NCBI GenBank assembly: GCA_019186985.1 | Contig: JABARQ010000016.1 | Coordinates: forward strand, 62,001 to 126,000 | Direction of reading: 5' to 3' | DNA length: 64,000 nucleotides | From: Prosthecobacter sp. | GTDB lineage: Bacteria; Verrucomicrobiota; Verrucomicrobiia; Verrucomicrobiales; Verrucomicrobiaceae | Made by a program: the position numbers and the translations under genes | The notes under the pieces: generated by a model | What the model was told of the DNA's origin: nothing | The model's database searches: none | The model's input: the letters and a program-made list of their open reading frames with translations, nothing else | Shown here: piece by piece, positions 1 through 8,865 of the stretch | Position numbering within the stretch: position 1 is the stretch's first letter | Layout of the letters: every line of letters begins with the position of its first letter

Positions 1-2552
1 TGTAGAAGAAGGTCACCGGCTGGGTGAAGGAAGCGGGCGTCGTCACCACGAGATGACCGCCGTTGTTCTTGAACTTGAGGCCGGGCGCAAGGGGTTTCAC
101 GGAAGTGATGGTCAGGATGTCGCCGTCGGGATCATCATCGTTGCCGAGCACGTCCAGCACGACGGTGCTCTCCGGCAGGACGGTGAAGCTGTCGTCCTCG
201 GTGACCGGCGGCCGGTTGGCCGTGGTGAAGGACAGGGGGGCGCTCCCGGCCGTGCCCTGCACGCTGGCGGCCCTGACCCGGTAATGATACTTCGTGTGCG
301 GCGCAAGGCCGGTGAGAAGCACGCTCACAGGCTTTGCCCCCGTGTCGCTGACTTCGCCCGGATCGGCGGCCAGGGTGGTTCCAAAGGCCGTCGTGGTTCC
401 ATAGTCAAAAAAGACATCCCGGGGGAACCCCCTGGCATCCACAGTGCCCTGAAGCGCGGCCTCCTCATGGTTGATGCCCGTGGCAGGGAGGGCTTTGACG
501 AGCGGCGGCAGGGGGGTGCCGAGAATGCCAAACACGCGGAAGTTGTCCGCATAGATGTCGTGCGCGGCGGTCACCTGCGTCATTTCGGAATAACCGGCGA
601 TGAAGACACTGAACTTGCCGCTGCCCTTCATGCCCCAGCCCTCGGTGGCGGGACGAAAGGTCTTGATGACCGTCCAGGAATAACCATTCAGGGGACCGTC
701 CGGATCAAAGGCGGCGGTCAGGGTCCCGGCGGCGGCATCCCAGGCGACACGCACCGCAGCATGGCTGGAAGCCGCCGGCGAATATGTTTCCGTGCCGTCG
801 TCGTTGACATCAACGTTGCCCAGGAAATGAAAACGCTGGGGCTCGCCTGGATTCCGGAAGTTCTCCAGGGTGGCGGAGAACGTGTCCAGCGGGTCGGCGC
901 CGTTCAGCACCAGGACGCCCATGCCGGCGGCCGTGTGGCCGTTGGCGAGCGGCATCCATGGCACATGCACATCGGCCTGGACCATCCAGCTGGCGGCAAA
1001 GGGGGCCGCCACCAGCCAGGGCCAGGCCATGACATCATCCTCAGCCGTGCCGGAACTGGTGAAACGCAGCACGCCGTCCGCCTGGGTGAGCTGGCCGCTG
1101 CCCCGCTTCACATCCTTGCCCCAGATGAGCGTGTTCTTGGAAACGCCCGAAAAATCATCCTGCCCTGAGGGAACTCCCGTCAATCCCGAAGGCTGTGCGC
1201 TTGCGGCCTCGAAGTTGTCGGCAAAGGCATCCCCTGAGGCCACCACGATTCCCGACGCTTCACCGACCACCGAGATGTCGAATCGTGAAGCCTCGTCCAG
1301 GCCCCAGTCCGCACCGGCAGGCCCCAGGTCCAGGCTTCCGAACTCCGTCCAGACATGCCCGCCGACGATGCCGTTTTCATCATGATGAAAACGCAGGATC
1401 CTTGTCCCCGGGTCATAGGTGATGCGCAGCGAACCTGCCTGGCTGGCGGTGCCAAAGGTCCCGGAGGCGCCCATGGGCGCCTCATCCTGCCACCGGAACC
1501 GTCGGCCCTGGGTGCCGCCGACATTGCCGGTTTCAAGCCACACCGTGGTGCTGAAGGCTTCATGCTCCACCTGCAGCCCGATGCCGGCACCGTCGCCGTC
1601 CATCGGCGCGGACAAGGCCCCCAGACTGACGTCAAGGACCGCCTCCCAGGCTTCGGCCGCGCTCCCGCTGTTGAAGGACCAGGGCCTCATGGCGGAACCG
1701 CCCATCGCATCACCGGAAGTGAACTCCAGCCTGCCGTTTTTCTCATCAAACAGCCCGCCTCCCTCGACCTCGTCCTGCCCCCAGCGCGATTCGTCCTTGA
1801 GGTTGTCGTTGTAATTGTCCCCGCCTGCAAGGTTGGACGGGACATGTTCCGTGACCTGGAAGTTGTCCGCATGCAGGTTTCTGGCAGCCGCCACGACCGT
1901 GGTTTCGGAATAGCCGCCGACCAGGATCTGAAAGGTGTCACCGCTGCTCATGCCCCAGCCTTCCACCCCGGGCCTGAACGAATGGATGGCCGTCCAGGAG
2001 TAACCATTGACCGGACCGTCGGCGTCATACTCGCCGGTCAGGGTTCCCGTGGCGGCGTTCCAGGAGATGCGCACCGCCGCCGTTGTTGAGGAGGCGTCGA
2101 CAAAAATCTCCGGCCCATCATCATCGACATCGGCCCCGCACAGGAAATGATACCTCTGGCCCTCTCCAGGATTGCGGAAGTTCTCCAGGGCGACGTCAAA
2201 GGAGTCGGTGGCATCCGCAGGGTTGCGGACCAGAAGGCCCATGCCTGCGGCGGTATGGCCGTCCGCCAGCGCGATGTAGGGCACGTGCACGTCGGCCTGC
2301 ACGCTCCAGCTGCTGTCAAACGGCGCCGCTTCAAGCCAGGACCAGGCCATGTAGTCGTCATTGCTCGCACCGAGGCTCGTGTATCGCAGCACGCCGCCGG
2401 CCTGGGTCAGGGTTCCCGAGCCTGACGCGACATCGTCCCCCCATTTGGCGGGGTCCTTGGCCGGGCCTGAGAAGCTGTCGCTGCCGGCGAACTGGGCCCC
2501 TGAGGGTCCGATGCCCGAGAGCAGCATGATGGCAAGAAGGATTGTTTTCATG
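1..2552 (-). CDS. Secreted multidomain repeat protein, C-terminus cut by window edge
   Basis: The frame is open for 850 codons from an ATG at 2552 to the left edge without a stop, so the C-terminus is missing. A second in-frame ATG at 2573 would add seven residues (MKRCLPA) and give the signal peptide a basic n-region. The start is followed by a hydrophobic stretch ending near GPSGA, a typical Sec signal. Two closely similar modules of about 200 residues (roughly 2490-1890 and 1160-530) flank a more divergent one (1830-1190). Each holds a 'DNF' end and reads like a concanavalin A/LamG-type beta sandwich. A fibronectin III-like segment (about 525-220) follows, then an Ig/cadherin-like segment (NRPPVTEDDSF, GNDDDPDGD) typical of tandem surface repeats. 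It is probably exported and adhesive or carbohydrate-binding. The function is inferred from folds only. Confidence 0.8.
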
Positions 2553-2714
2553 GCTGGAAGGCATCGTTTCATGAAGGCTTGCCAGAAAGAAGCATTTTTT
2601 GTTATTACGCCTCAGAAGTTGGCCTTTACATGATCCCCGCCCCCGGCCGCGCGCGTTTGATTCCTTTGCTTGCCGCCTGCGGGCTTGCCTGTCAGGTTCA
2701 CGCCAGCCCCCGTC

Positions 2715-3941
2715 ATGATCTTCTCCCTCACCTCGCGCATCCTCCGCACGGTCGATCCCCTCTGCCTCGCCAGGATCGGCTGGAACTTCGGCTACAAGGG
2801 CGCGCGCTCGGTCATGCTGTTCAAGAAGCGCATGGAGCAGGGGCAGTTCTTCCCGCCCTTCCTCTACATCTCCATCCTGAACTCCTGCAACCTGCGCTGC
2901 CAGGGCTGCTGGGTGGACGTCGACAGGCCGCGTGAGGCGATCTCGCTCGACGAGCTCAACAAGATCATCAACGACGCCAAGGCGCACGGGAACGCCTTCT
3001 TCGGCCTGCTCGGGGGCGAGCCCTTCATGCACCCGGAGCTGCTGGACCTGCTGGCCGCGCACCCGGACTGCTACTTCCAGATCTTCACCAACGGCCAGCT
3101 GATCACGCCGAAGGTCGCCGAGGGCCTGCGCAGGCTGGGCAACGCCACGCCGCTCGTCTCCGTCGAGGGCAACAGCACCGTCAGCGACGAGCGCCGGGGC
3201 AACAAGGACGTGCTCAACCGCACCCTGCGCGGCCTGCGCAACTGCCTCGAGGCAAGGCTGCTCACCGGCGTGGCGACCAGCCTCTGCCAGACCAATATTG
3301 ACGACCTTCTCAACCGCGAATGGCTTCAGAAGCTCATCGACATGGGCGTGCACTACACCTGGTACCACACCTACCGGCCCGTCGGGCCGAAGATCAACGA
3401 GCAGCTCGCCCTCAGCCCGGAGCAGATCACCCGGGTGCGGCGCTTCGTCACGGAGATGCGCGCCGAGATGCCCATCGCCATCGTCGACGCCTACTACGAC
3501 CACAACGGCCGGGCCCTCTGCCCCATGGCCACCGGCATCAGCCATCACATCGGGCCCACCGGCGGCCTGGAGCCCTGCCCGATCATCCAGTTCGCCAGGG
3601 AGAACGTCCGCACCCAGCGCGACCTGTTTGACGTCTTCACGCAGTCGGAGTTTCTCAAGGACTTCCGCGAGACGGCGGCAAAGCACACCCGAGGCTGCAT
3701 CGTCCTGGAGCGGCCTGACCTGGTGAAGCAGCTGGCTCAGAAGCACGGCGCCAAGGACACCACCCTGCGCCAGACCGCCATGGCCGAGGTCGAGGCGATG
3801 AAGCCGCGCACCAGCCAGTGGCGGGAGGAGGAGGAAATCCCCGAGAAGCACTGGATGTACAAGATCGCCAAACGCTTCTTCTACCACGACTTCGGCGTCT
3901 ATCAGCAGCTTGACCCCAAGGCCCGCAGCCCTGAAGTCTGA
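2715..3941 (+). CDS. Radical SAM protein with SPASM-like C-terminus
   Basis: This 408-residue protein carries the radical SAM 4Fe-4S motif CNLRCQGC (Cys58, Cys62, Cys65), followed by the GGEP motif that contacts S-adenosylmethionine (LLGGEPF). Further cysteines after residue 250 (ALCP, EPCP, RGC) suggest an auxiliary cluster as in SPASM-type enzymes. I chose the ATG at 2715 because the upstream in-frame ATG at 2670 only adds a Pro-rich segment unlike the family. The substrate cannot be read from the sequence and no peptide precursor or partner enzyme is adjacent. It stands alone between the large secreted protein and the helicase. The family assignment is firm and the specific role is unknown. 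Confidence 0.85.
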   Translation: MIFSLTSRILRTVDPLCLARIGWNFGYKGARSVMLFKKRMEQGQFFPPFLYISILNSCNLRCQGCWVDVDRPREAISLDELNKIINDAKAHGNAFFGLLGGEPFMHPELLDLLAAHPDCYFQIFTNGQLITPKVAEGLRRLGNATPLVSVEGNSTVSDERRGNKDVLNRTLRGLRNCLEARLLTGVATSLCQTNIDDLLNREWLQKLIDMGVHYTWYHTYRPVGPKINEQLALSPEQITRVRRFVTEMRAEMPIAIVDAYYDHNGRALCPMATGISHHIGPTGGLEPCPIIQFARENVRTQRDLFDVFTQSEFLKDFRETAAKHTRGCIVLERPDLVKQLAQKHGAKDTTLRQTAMAEVEAMKPRTSQWREEEEIPEKHWMYKIAKRFFYHDFGVYQQLDPKARSPEV

Positions 3942-3993
3942 CGGACGCTCAGAACTCCCCGCTTGCCAAAACCCGGATGTGTGGAATTCTCCC

Positions 3994-4010
3994 AGCCGGT
4001 TTTTCCGGCT
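3994..4010 (+). terminator. Weak hairpin after the radical SAM gene
   Basis: A 6-bp stem (AGCCGG/CCGGCT) closes a T5 loop, 53 bases after the radical SAM stop. No T-tract follows it, so termination is only possible. Confidence 0.3.
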
Positions 4011-4154
4011 TCCACCCCCCTAGGGGCCGATGTTTGCCTTGCAGCCCGCCACGGTTTGGCGGTTTCCCGTCCCGCTCCATGAGCGCGACGCTTTGACGGC
4101 GGACGGGTCGCCCATTTCACGGAGCCTTACCGCCGGTTTAGACAAGGACACGAC

Positions 4155-6140
4155 ATGGAAAAGACATTCGCAGATCTCGGCCTCGCGCCGGAACTCCTCC
4201 AGGCCGTTCAGGCCCAGGGCTTTGAACAGCCATCCCCCATCCAGGCCGAGGCCATCCCGGTCGCCCTCACCGGCCGTGACGTGGTCGGTCAGAGCCAGAC
4301 CGGCTCCGGCAAGACCCTCGCCTTCGGCCTGCCCTGCATCCAGCTCACTGACGCCGCCCAGCGCGGCACCCAGGCGCTGATCCTCTGCCCCACCCGTGAG
4401 CTCGCCCAGCAGGTCTGCGCCGAGCTGCACAAGGTGACCAGCTTCAAGGAAGGCCTGCGCGCCACGCCGATCTACGGCGGCGCCTCCTACGACCGCCAGA
4501 TCCGCGCCCTGCAGAGCGGCTCCCAGATCGTCGTCGGCACGCCGGGCCGCATCCTCGACTTCGTGGACCGCGGCATCCTGCGCCTCGATGACATCAGGAC
4601 CCTCGTCTTTGACGAGGCTGACGAAATGCTCGACATGGGCTTCGCCGAGGACATCGAAAAGCTCATGGAGGCCCTTCCGGAGAAGCGCCAGACCATCTTC
4701 TTCTCCGCCACCTTCGACCCGCGCATCCGTCGTCTCATTGATCGTTATACCCGTGATGCCGCGACGATCACCATCGAGCAGAAGGCGCTGACCGTGCCGA
4801 CCATCGAGCAGCGCTACTACGAGGTGCAGGGCCGCAGCAAGACCGAGGTGCTCTGCCGCGTGCTCGACATCGAGGACCCGCGCCTCAGCATCATCTTCGC
4901 CAACACCAAGAAGGCCGTGGACGACGTCACCGACGCCCTCATCGGCCGTGGTTATGCCGCCGACCGCCTGCATGGCGACCTCAACCAGATGATGCGCGAG
5001 CGTGTCATGCGCAACTTCCGCAACGGCACCATCGAGGTGCTTGTCGCCACCGACGTGGCCGCGCGCGGCCTCGACGTGAACGACGTGGACCTGATCGTGA
5101 ACTACGAGCTGCCCTACGACACCGAGGACTACGTGCACCGCATCGGCCGCACCGGCCGAGCCGGGCGCAAGGGCACGGCGGTCAGCCTGGTCGCCGGCCG
5201 TGAGATCTACCTCATGCAGCGCATCCAGCGCTTCACGAACGCAAAGGTGGACCGCGCCAAGGTCCCCTCGCAGGAGGAGGTCGAGACCAAGCTGGTGGAC
5301 CAGAGCTTTGAGAAGCTGAAGGCCACGCTTGAATCCGGCGAGTATTCCAAGCACGAGCACACCACCCAGCGGCTGCTCGACGCCGGCTTCACCCCCACGG
5401 ATGTCATGAGCGCCCTGCTCGATTTGTGGATGAAGGAAGGCTCGCGCGAGGGCGAGGAGATCCACGAGGACCGCGCCCCTGTGAAGAAGGAGCGCCCGCA
5501 GAAGGAGTTCGTGCCGCGTGAACGCCCCGAAGGAGCGCCCCAGGGCGCTGGAGAGGGTGGTGAAGGCCGTCCGCAGCGCCCGGCGGGCCCCAGGCCCCCG
5601 GCGGCTGGCATGAAGCGCCTGTTCATCAACATCGGCGGCATGGACAACGCCCGCCCAGGTGACATCGCCGGCATCATCTACAACACCTGCCAGATCCCGG
5701 CGGGCACCATCGGCACCATCGACGTGCTGCCGAAGTGCAGCTTTGTCGAGGTTCCCGAGGAGCTTGCCCCTGCCGTGCTGACCAGCATCGAAGGCGCGAC
5801 CTTCCGCGGTCGTGACGTGCGCATGGACAACGCCGACCGTGAGGGTGGCGGAGGTGGTGGCGGCGATTTCCGCCCGCGTCCTCCGCGTCGTGACTTCGAC
5901 GGACCTCCGCGCGGCGAAGGCGGCTACGGCGGCAAGCCCCGCTTTGGCGGCGACGGTTATGGCGGCAAGCCAGGCTACAAGGGCGGCGGCGGCTTCAAGA
6001 AGCCCTTCGGCGGCCCACGCCGTGACTTCGACGACCGCGGCGGTGGCGGCGGCTACGGCGGCGGAGGGGGTGGCGGCGGTCGTCGCTTTGGCGGCGGCGG
6101 TGGCGGCTTCAAGCCTCGTCGCTGGGATAATGACGGCTGA
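4155..6140 (+). CDS. DEAD-box ATP-dependent RNA helicase with DbpA-type RNA-binding domain and RGG tail
   Basis: This 661-residue helicase has the full DEAD-box set: Q motif (FEQPSPIQ), Walker A (SQTGSGKT, about 47-54), PTRELA, DEAD within VFDEADEML, SAT (FFSATF), and motif VI HRIGRTGRAGRKG. Residues about 490-565 match the DbpA C-terminal RNA-recognition fold (MKRLFINIGG...), which in the family binds 23S rRNA or structured RNA. The last 90 residues are a Gly/Arg-rich tail with many RGG, FGG and GYGG units, which usually adds non-specific RNA binding and condensate tendency. The likely role is ribosome assembly or cold-stress RNA remodelling in the cytoplasm. The 213-base upstream region could hold a leader. 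CsdA/DeaD versus DbpA function cannot be settled here. Confidence 0.95.
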   Translation: MEKTFADLGLAPELLQAVQAQGFEQPSPIQAEAIPVALTGRDVVGQSQTGSGKTLAFGLPCIQLTDAAQRGTQALILCPTRELAQQVCAELHKVTSFKEGLRATPIYGGASYDRQIRALQSGSQIVVGTPGRILDFVDRGILRLDDIRTLVFDEADEMLDMGFAEDIEKLMEALPEKRQTIFFSATFDPRIRRLIDRYTRDAATITIEQKALTVPTIEQRYYEVQGRSKTEVLCRVLDIEDPRLSIIFANTKKAVDDVTDALIGRGYAADRLHGDLNQMMRERVMRNFRNGTIEVLVATDVAARGLDVNDVDLIVNYELPYDTEDYVHRIGRTGRAGRKGTAVSLVAGREIYLMQRIQRFTNAKVDRAKVPSQEEVETKLVDQSFEKLKATLESGEYSKHEHTTQRLLDAGFTPTDVMSALLDLWMKEGSREGEEIHEDRAPVKKERPQKEFVPRERPEGAPQGAGEGGEGRPQRPAGPRPPAAGMKRLFINIGGMDNARPGDIAGIIYNTCQIPAGTIGTIDVLPKCSFVEVPEELAPAVLTSIEGATFRGRDVRMDNADREGGGGGGGDFRPRPPRRDFDGPPRGEGGYGGKPRFGGDGYGGKPGYKGGGGFKKPFGGPRRDFDDRGGGGGYGGGGGGGGRRFGGGGGGFKPRRWDNDG

Positions 6141-6268
6141 TTTGCATCACCAGTTCGGAGAAAAACTCCCCAAACTGCGGCTGCGTTCAGTTCCACCAGG
6201 TTTTGACATGCCTGTGCATTGGATGCAGCCGCTCTTCTTGCATCCTGCCTTCACCGAAGAACAAAGTG

Positions 6269-7069
6269 ATGATCGTCATTTCTCCCACGTCCAACTGGCT
6301 TCGGCAAACCTTGAACCAGTGCCAGCTTTCCGTTGAGGCAGCCAGCCCTTATGTCGGCGGCTATCTGGCTGATATGCTGGGTGATCTTGACTCATCTGTG
6401 CGGATTACCTTACTGACCCGCACGCTAATGACGGACTTCGCAAGCGGAGCCTCGGACCTGGATGCCGTGATTGCAATTGCAAGAAAAGCAGGGGGTGTGC
6501 TTAGCCTTGGCGCACTTCATGCAAAGGTGTACGTGGTGGACAGGAAGATCGCACTGGTAACCTCCGCAAATGGAACATACTCAGGGTTGAGGCAGAACAG
6601 GGAATGCGGACTGCTAACCAACAATCCGTCAGAGATCGGCGCCTTGAGCGAGCATATCCAAAAAGGCTTCGGCTCTTCACCCGTGCCTCAGCGCTGGCAG
6701 GTGCCGGATTTGGAGGCCTTGAGGCCGGGGGTCGAGAGCCTGAAGCGGCTCTTGCCCAAGTTGAAGGGAATGGCCGCCGCTTCTGAACAACCGCCCAAGC
6801 TTGAACTGAATCGCAGGGAACTCGCCGCCATAACAACCTCGCTGCCAGGCTGGCTGGGACTTGCCTGGCAAGGAATCTCCACCATCCAAGCAACTCATTT
6901 CACCATGGAGGAAGCGACTCTTTCCTGTGCATCGCTGATCCGGGAAACATATCCCTCCAACCAGCATCCACGCGCCAAACTTCGTCAGCAGATGCAACGG
7001 CTCCGAGACCTCGGTCTGGTCAACTTTCTTGGCAAAGGCAGTTATGAGCTGATGATCAGGGCTAGATAG
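6269..7069 (+). CDS. PLD-superfamily (HKD) nuclease-like protein with C-terminal DpnI-C-like winged helix
   Basis: This 266-residue protein contains one phospholipase D-type HKD motif: His84, Lys86 and Asp91 in LHAKVYVVD, then the usual Ser/Asn (TSANGTYS) and Glu112. A single HKD points to a homodimeric nuclease of the BfiI/Nuc/NgoFVII type rather than a lipase. Residues about 185-262 form a basic winged helix (HPRAKLRQQMQRLRDLGLV, then FLGKGSYEL). It closely resembles the C-terminal DNA-reading domain of DpnI and Dam-replacing proteins. I chose the ATG at 6269; a GTG directly precedes it, and the longer in-frame start at 6203 adds a Cys-rich stretch unlike the family. No methyltransferase or helicase partner is adjacent. 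It is probably a stand-alone restriction or defence nuclease, which is inference. Confidence 0.75.
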   Translation: MIVISPTSNWLRQTLNQCQLSVEAASPYVGGYLADMLGDLDSSVRITLLTRTLMTDFASGASDLDAVIAIARKAGGVLSLGALHAKVYVVDRKIALVTSANGTYSGLRQNRECGLLTNNPSEIGALSEHIQKGFGSSPVPQRWQVPDLEALRPGVESLKRLLPKLKGMAAASEQPPKLELNRRELAAITTSLPGWLGLAWQGISTIQATHFTMEEATLSCASLIRETYPSNQHPRAKLRQQMQRLRDLGLVNFLGKGSYELMIRAR

Positions 7070-7092
7070 CGCAGATTTCCAAGGCCATCATC

Positions 7093-7140
7093 TGGCAAAA
7101 GCACTGACGGTTTTCAGGATCAAATGTCCCGCTTTTGCCA
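7093..7140. repeat. 10-bp perfect inverted repeat downstream of the PLD gene
   Basis: TGGCAAAAGC (7093-7102) is mirrored exactly by GCTTTTGCCA (7131-7140), with 28 bases between. It starts 24 bases after the PLD gene stop. No T-tract follows, so it may be an operator, a processed 3' end, or a weak terminator. The arms are too short and too isolated to call insertion-element ends. Confidence 0.5.
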
Positions 7141-7206
7141 CCCCGGACGCATTTCACATAGAGATTGTCGTGGCGGTGGCGGCGGGCTTTCCGTTATGGA
7201 TGGTGC

Positions 7207-7338
7207 ATGAAGACCGCCAGCCACAACCGCCTTGCCCTTGTCCAGGCGACCGTCGACGTGGCTGCGGCGGCGCTCGACGGACGCCTTGTGCGCGAAACCC
7301 TTTCCCGGCAGAATGCCGGTCCCTTCACCGAATCATGA
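7207..7338 (+). CDS. Possible 43-residue leader ORF overlapping the SDR start
   Basis: An ATG at 7207 opens 43 codons (MKTASHNRLALVQATVDV...) ending in a TGA that overlaps the SDR start codon as ATGA at 7335-7338. Four-base overlaps usually mean translational coupling, and the reading has a plausible helical composition (VDVAAAALDGRLVRETLS). No clear Shine-Dalgarno precedes it and I recognise no family. It may be a real small coupled gene or a chance frame in the SDR leader. Confidence 0.3.
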   Translation: MKTASHNRLALVQATVDVAAAALDGRLVRETLSRQNAGPFTES

Positions 7339-8141
7339 ACCTCACACGTCTCGAAAACAAAGTCATCATCGTCACCGGAAGCTGCACGGGCATCGGCAAG
7401 GCCATCGCCAGGCGCTGCGTCGCCGAAGGCGCCAGGGTCGTCATCCACGGCCTGGAGGCGGACCTTGCAGCGGAGGTCGTCGCGGAGCTTGGCGACGGCA
7501 GGGCGGCGGCGCATGTCGAGGATCTCACGAAGGAAGGCTGCGCCTCCGCGCTGGTGAAGCTGGCCGTCGGCAGCTTCGGCCGCCTGGACGCCATCGTGAA
7601 CAATGCGGCGATGGTGCAGCAGGGCAACATTCACAACACCGACCTGGCGTTCTTCCGGAAGATGCTGGAGGTGAACACGCTGGCGCCTTTCGCCCTCATC
7701 CAGGCGGCGCTGCCCGAGCTGCGGAAGGTGCGCGGCAGCGTGCTGAACATCGGCAGCGTGAACGCCTACAGCGGCGAGCCTAACCTGATGCCCTACAGCG
7801 TTTCCAAGGGGGCGCTGATGACGCTGACCAGAAACCTGGGCGACACCCTGATGCGCGAGGACGGCGTGCGGGTGAACCAGGTCAACCCCGGCTGGGTGCT
7901 CACGGAGAACGAGGCGAAACGCAAGCGTGAGCACGGGCTGCCGGAGGACTGGTATGCGGATCTGCCGAAGGTGTACGCCCCGGCCGGCCGCATCCTCTGG
8001 CCCGAGGAGATCGCCGCAGCGGCGGTCTACTGGCTGGCGGATGAAAGCGGCCCGATCAGCGGTCAGGTGGTGGACCTGGAACAGCATCCCTTCATCGGAC
8101 GCAATCCGCCCAAGGACAGCACGACGATCCCCGCCCGGTAG
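7335..8141 (+). CDS. Short-chain dehydrogenase/reductase (SDR) oxidoreductase
   Basis: This 268-residue classical SDR has the Rossmann cofactor motif TGSCTGIG near residues 14-21, the NNA motif (VNNAAM), and a Ser plus YxxxK catalytic set (GSVNAYSG, YSVSK). C-terminal to these are the PGWV loop and the Q-V-V-D-L ending usual for 3-oxoacyl reductase or sugar dehydrogenase relatives. Thr/Ser spacing and an acidic residue after strand 2 (HGLEAD) slightly favour NAD(H), but this is a guess. The start at 7335 directly precedes the fold's first strand. It is coupled by ATGA overlap to a possible 43-codon ORF. The substrate is unknown. Confidence 0.9.
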   Translation: MNLTRLENKVIIVTGSCTGIGKAIARRCVAEGARVVIHGLEADLAAEVVAELGDGRAAAHVEDLTKEGCASALVKLAVGSFGRLDAIVNNAAMVQQGNIHNTDLAFFRKMLEVNTLAPFALIQAALPELRKVRGSVLNIGSVNAYSGEPNLMPYSVSKGALMTLTRNLGDTLMREDGVRVNQVNPGWVLTENEAKRKREHGLPEDWYADLPKVYAPAGRILWPEEIAAAAVYWLADESGPISGQVVDLEQHPFIGRNPPKDSTTIPAR

Positions 8142-8208
8142 GTCCTGCATCAAAGGCCTGTTATTTTTTGCCCTGCCGCCCGTTCTGAGATAGCGGTTGC
8201 CTCTGTTC

Positions 8209-8850
8209 ATGTCATCCAAGTCCACTACGATCCTGATTGCCGATGATCACGCCGTGGTCCGCCGCGGTTTCAGCATGATCCTTGCCGCCCAGTGGGACAT
8301 GCAGGTGCTGGCCGAGGTTTCCAACGGGCGCGAGGCGGTGGACAAGGCGGAGGAGCTGCAGCCGGATGTGGTGGTCATGGACGTGACCATGCCCGAGCTG
8401 AACGGCATCGAGGCCACGAGACGGCTGCTGAAGGTCTCGCCCAAATCCCGGGTGCTGGCGCTTTCGATGCACAAGGACTCCGTCTATGTGCGCGAGATCC
8501 TCAGGGCCGGCGCCAAGGGCTACCTGCTGAAGGACAGCAGCGAGACGGAGTTTCTCAAGGCGGTGAGGGCGGTGTCCGTCGGCCAGGGCTACCTCAGTCC
8601 GGAGGTGGCGGACGCGGTGCTGGACGACTACCGCAAGCATGTCACCAACCCGATCGACCTGCTTTCCACGCGTGAACGCGAGGTCCTGCAGATGATCGCC
8701 GAGAGCAAGACCAACAAGGACATCGCCAACGCCCTCAACCTCAGCGTCTACACCGTCGAGGCGCATCGCGGGCGCATCATGGAGAAGCTGAACATGCACA
8801 GCATCGGCGAACTGGTCCGTTTTGCGGTGCGCAACGGCCTCATCGACTGA
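8209..8850 (+). CDS. NarL/FixJ-family response regulator (REC-LuxR HTH)
   Basis: This 213-residue two-domain regulator has the receiver acidic pair (IADDH, Asp12-Asp13), the phosphoacceptor Asp58 (VVVMDVT) and the switch Lys in KGYLLK. The C-terminal LuxR-type helix-turn-helix (STREREVLQMIAE, then NKDIANALNLS) binds DNA. The ATG at 8209 is preferred over a TTG at 8197. The sensor kinase gene starts 15 bases downstream on the same strand, so the two form a cognate pair and an operon. The target genes are not identifiable here. Confidence 0.95.
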   Translation: MSSKSTTILIADDHAVVRRGFSMILAAQWDMQVLAEVSNGREAVDKAEELQPDVVVMDVTMPELNGIEATRRLLKVSPKSRVLALSMHKDSVYVREILRAGAKGYLLKDSSETEFLKAVRAVSVGQGYLSPEVADAVLDDYRKHVTNPIDLLSTREREVLQMIAESKTNKDIANALNLSVYTVEAHRGRIMEKLNMHSIGELVRFAVRNGLID

Positions 8851-8865
8851 CGGAGACGCTGCATC

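Noticed and set aside
53-1168. Long plus-strand open frame
   Set aside because: It is antisense to the secreted repeat protein, whose minus-strand frame has a signal peptide and repeated modules. High GC gives long shadow frames.
2358-3887. 509-codon minus-strand open frame
   Set aside because: It is opposite the radical SAM gene, which has clear motifs in its own frame. The antisense translation has no recognisable domain.
4020-5465. 481-codon minus-strand open frame
   Set aside because: Antisense to the DEAD-box helicase. Its composition is an Ala/Gly/Val/Leu-rich shadow.
5840-6140. Gly-codon repeats as a CRISPR or tandem DNA repeat
   Set aside because: They are irregular GGC/GGT codons of the helicase RGG tail. 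No fixed repeat or spacer length exists.
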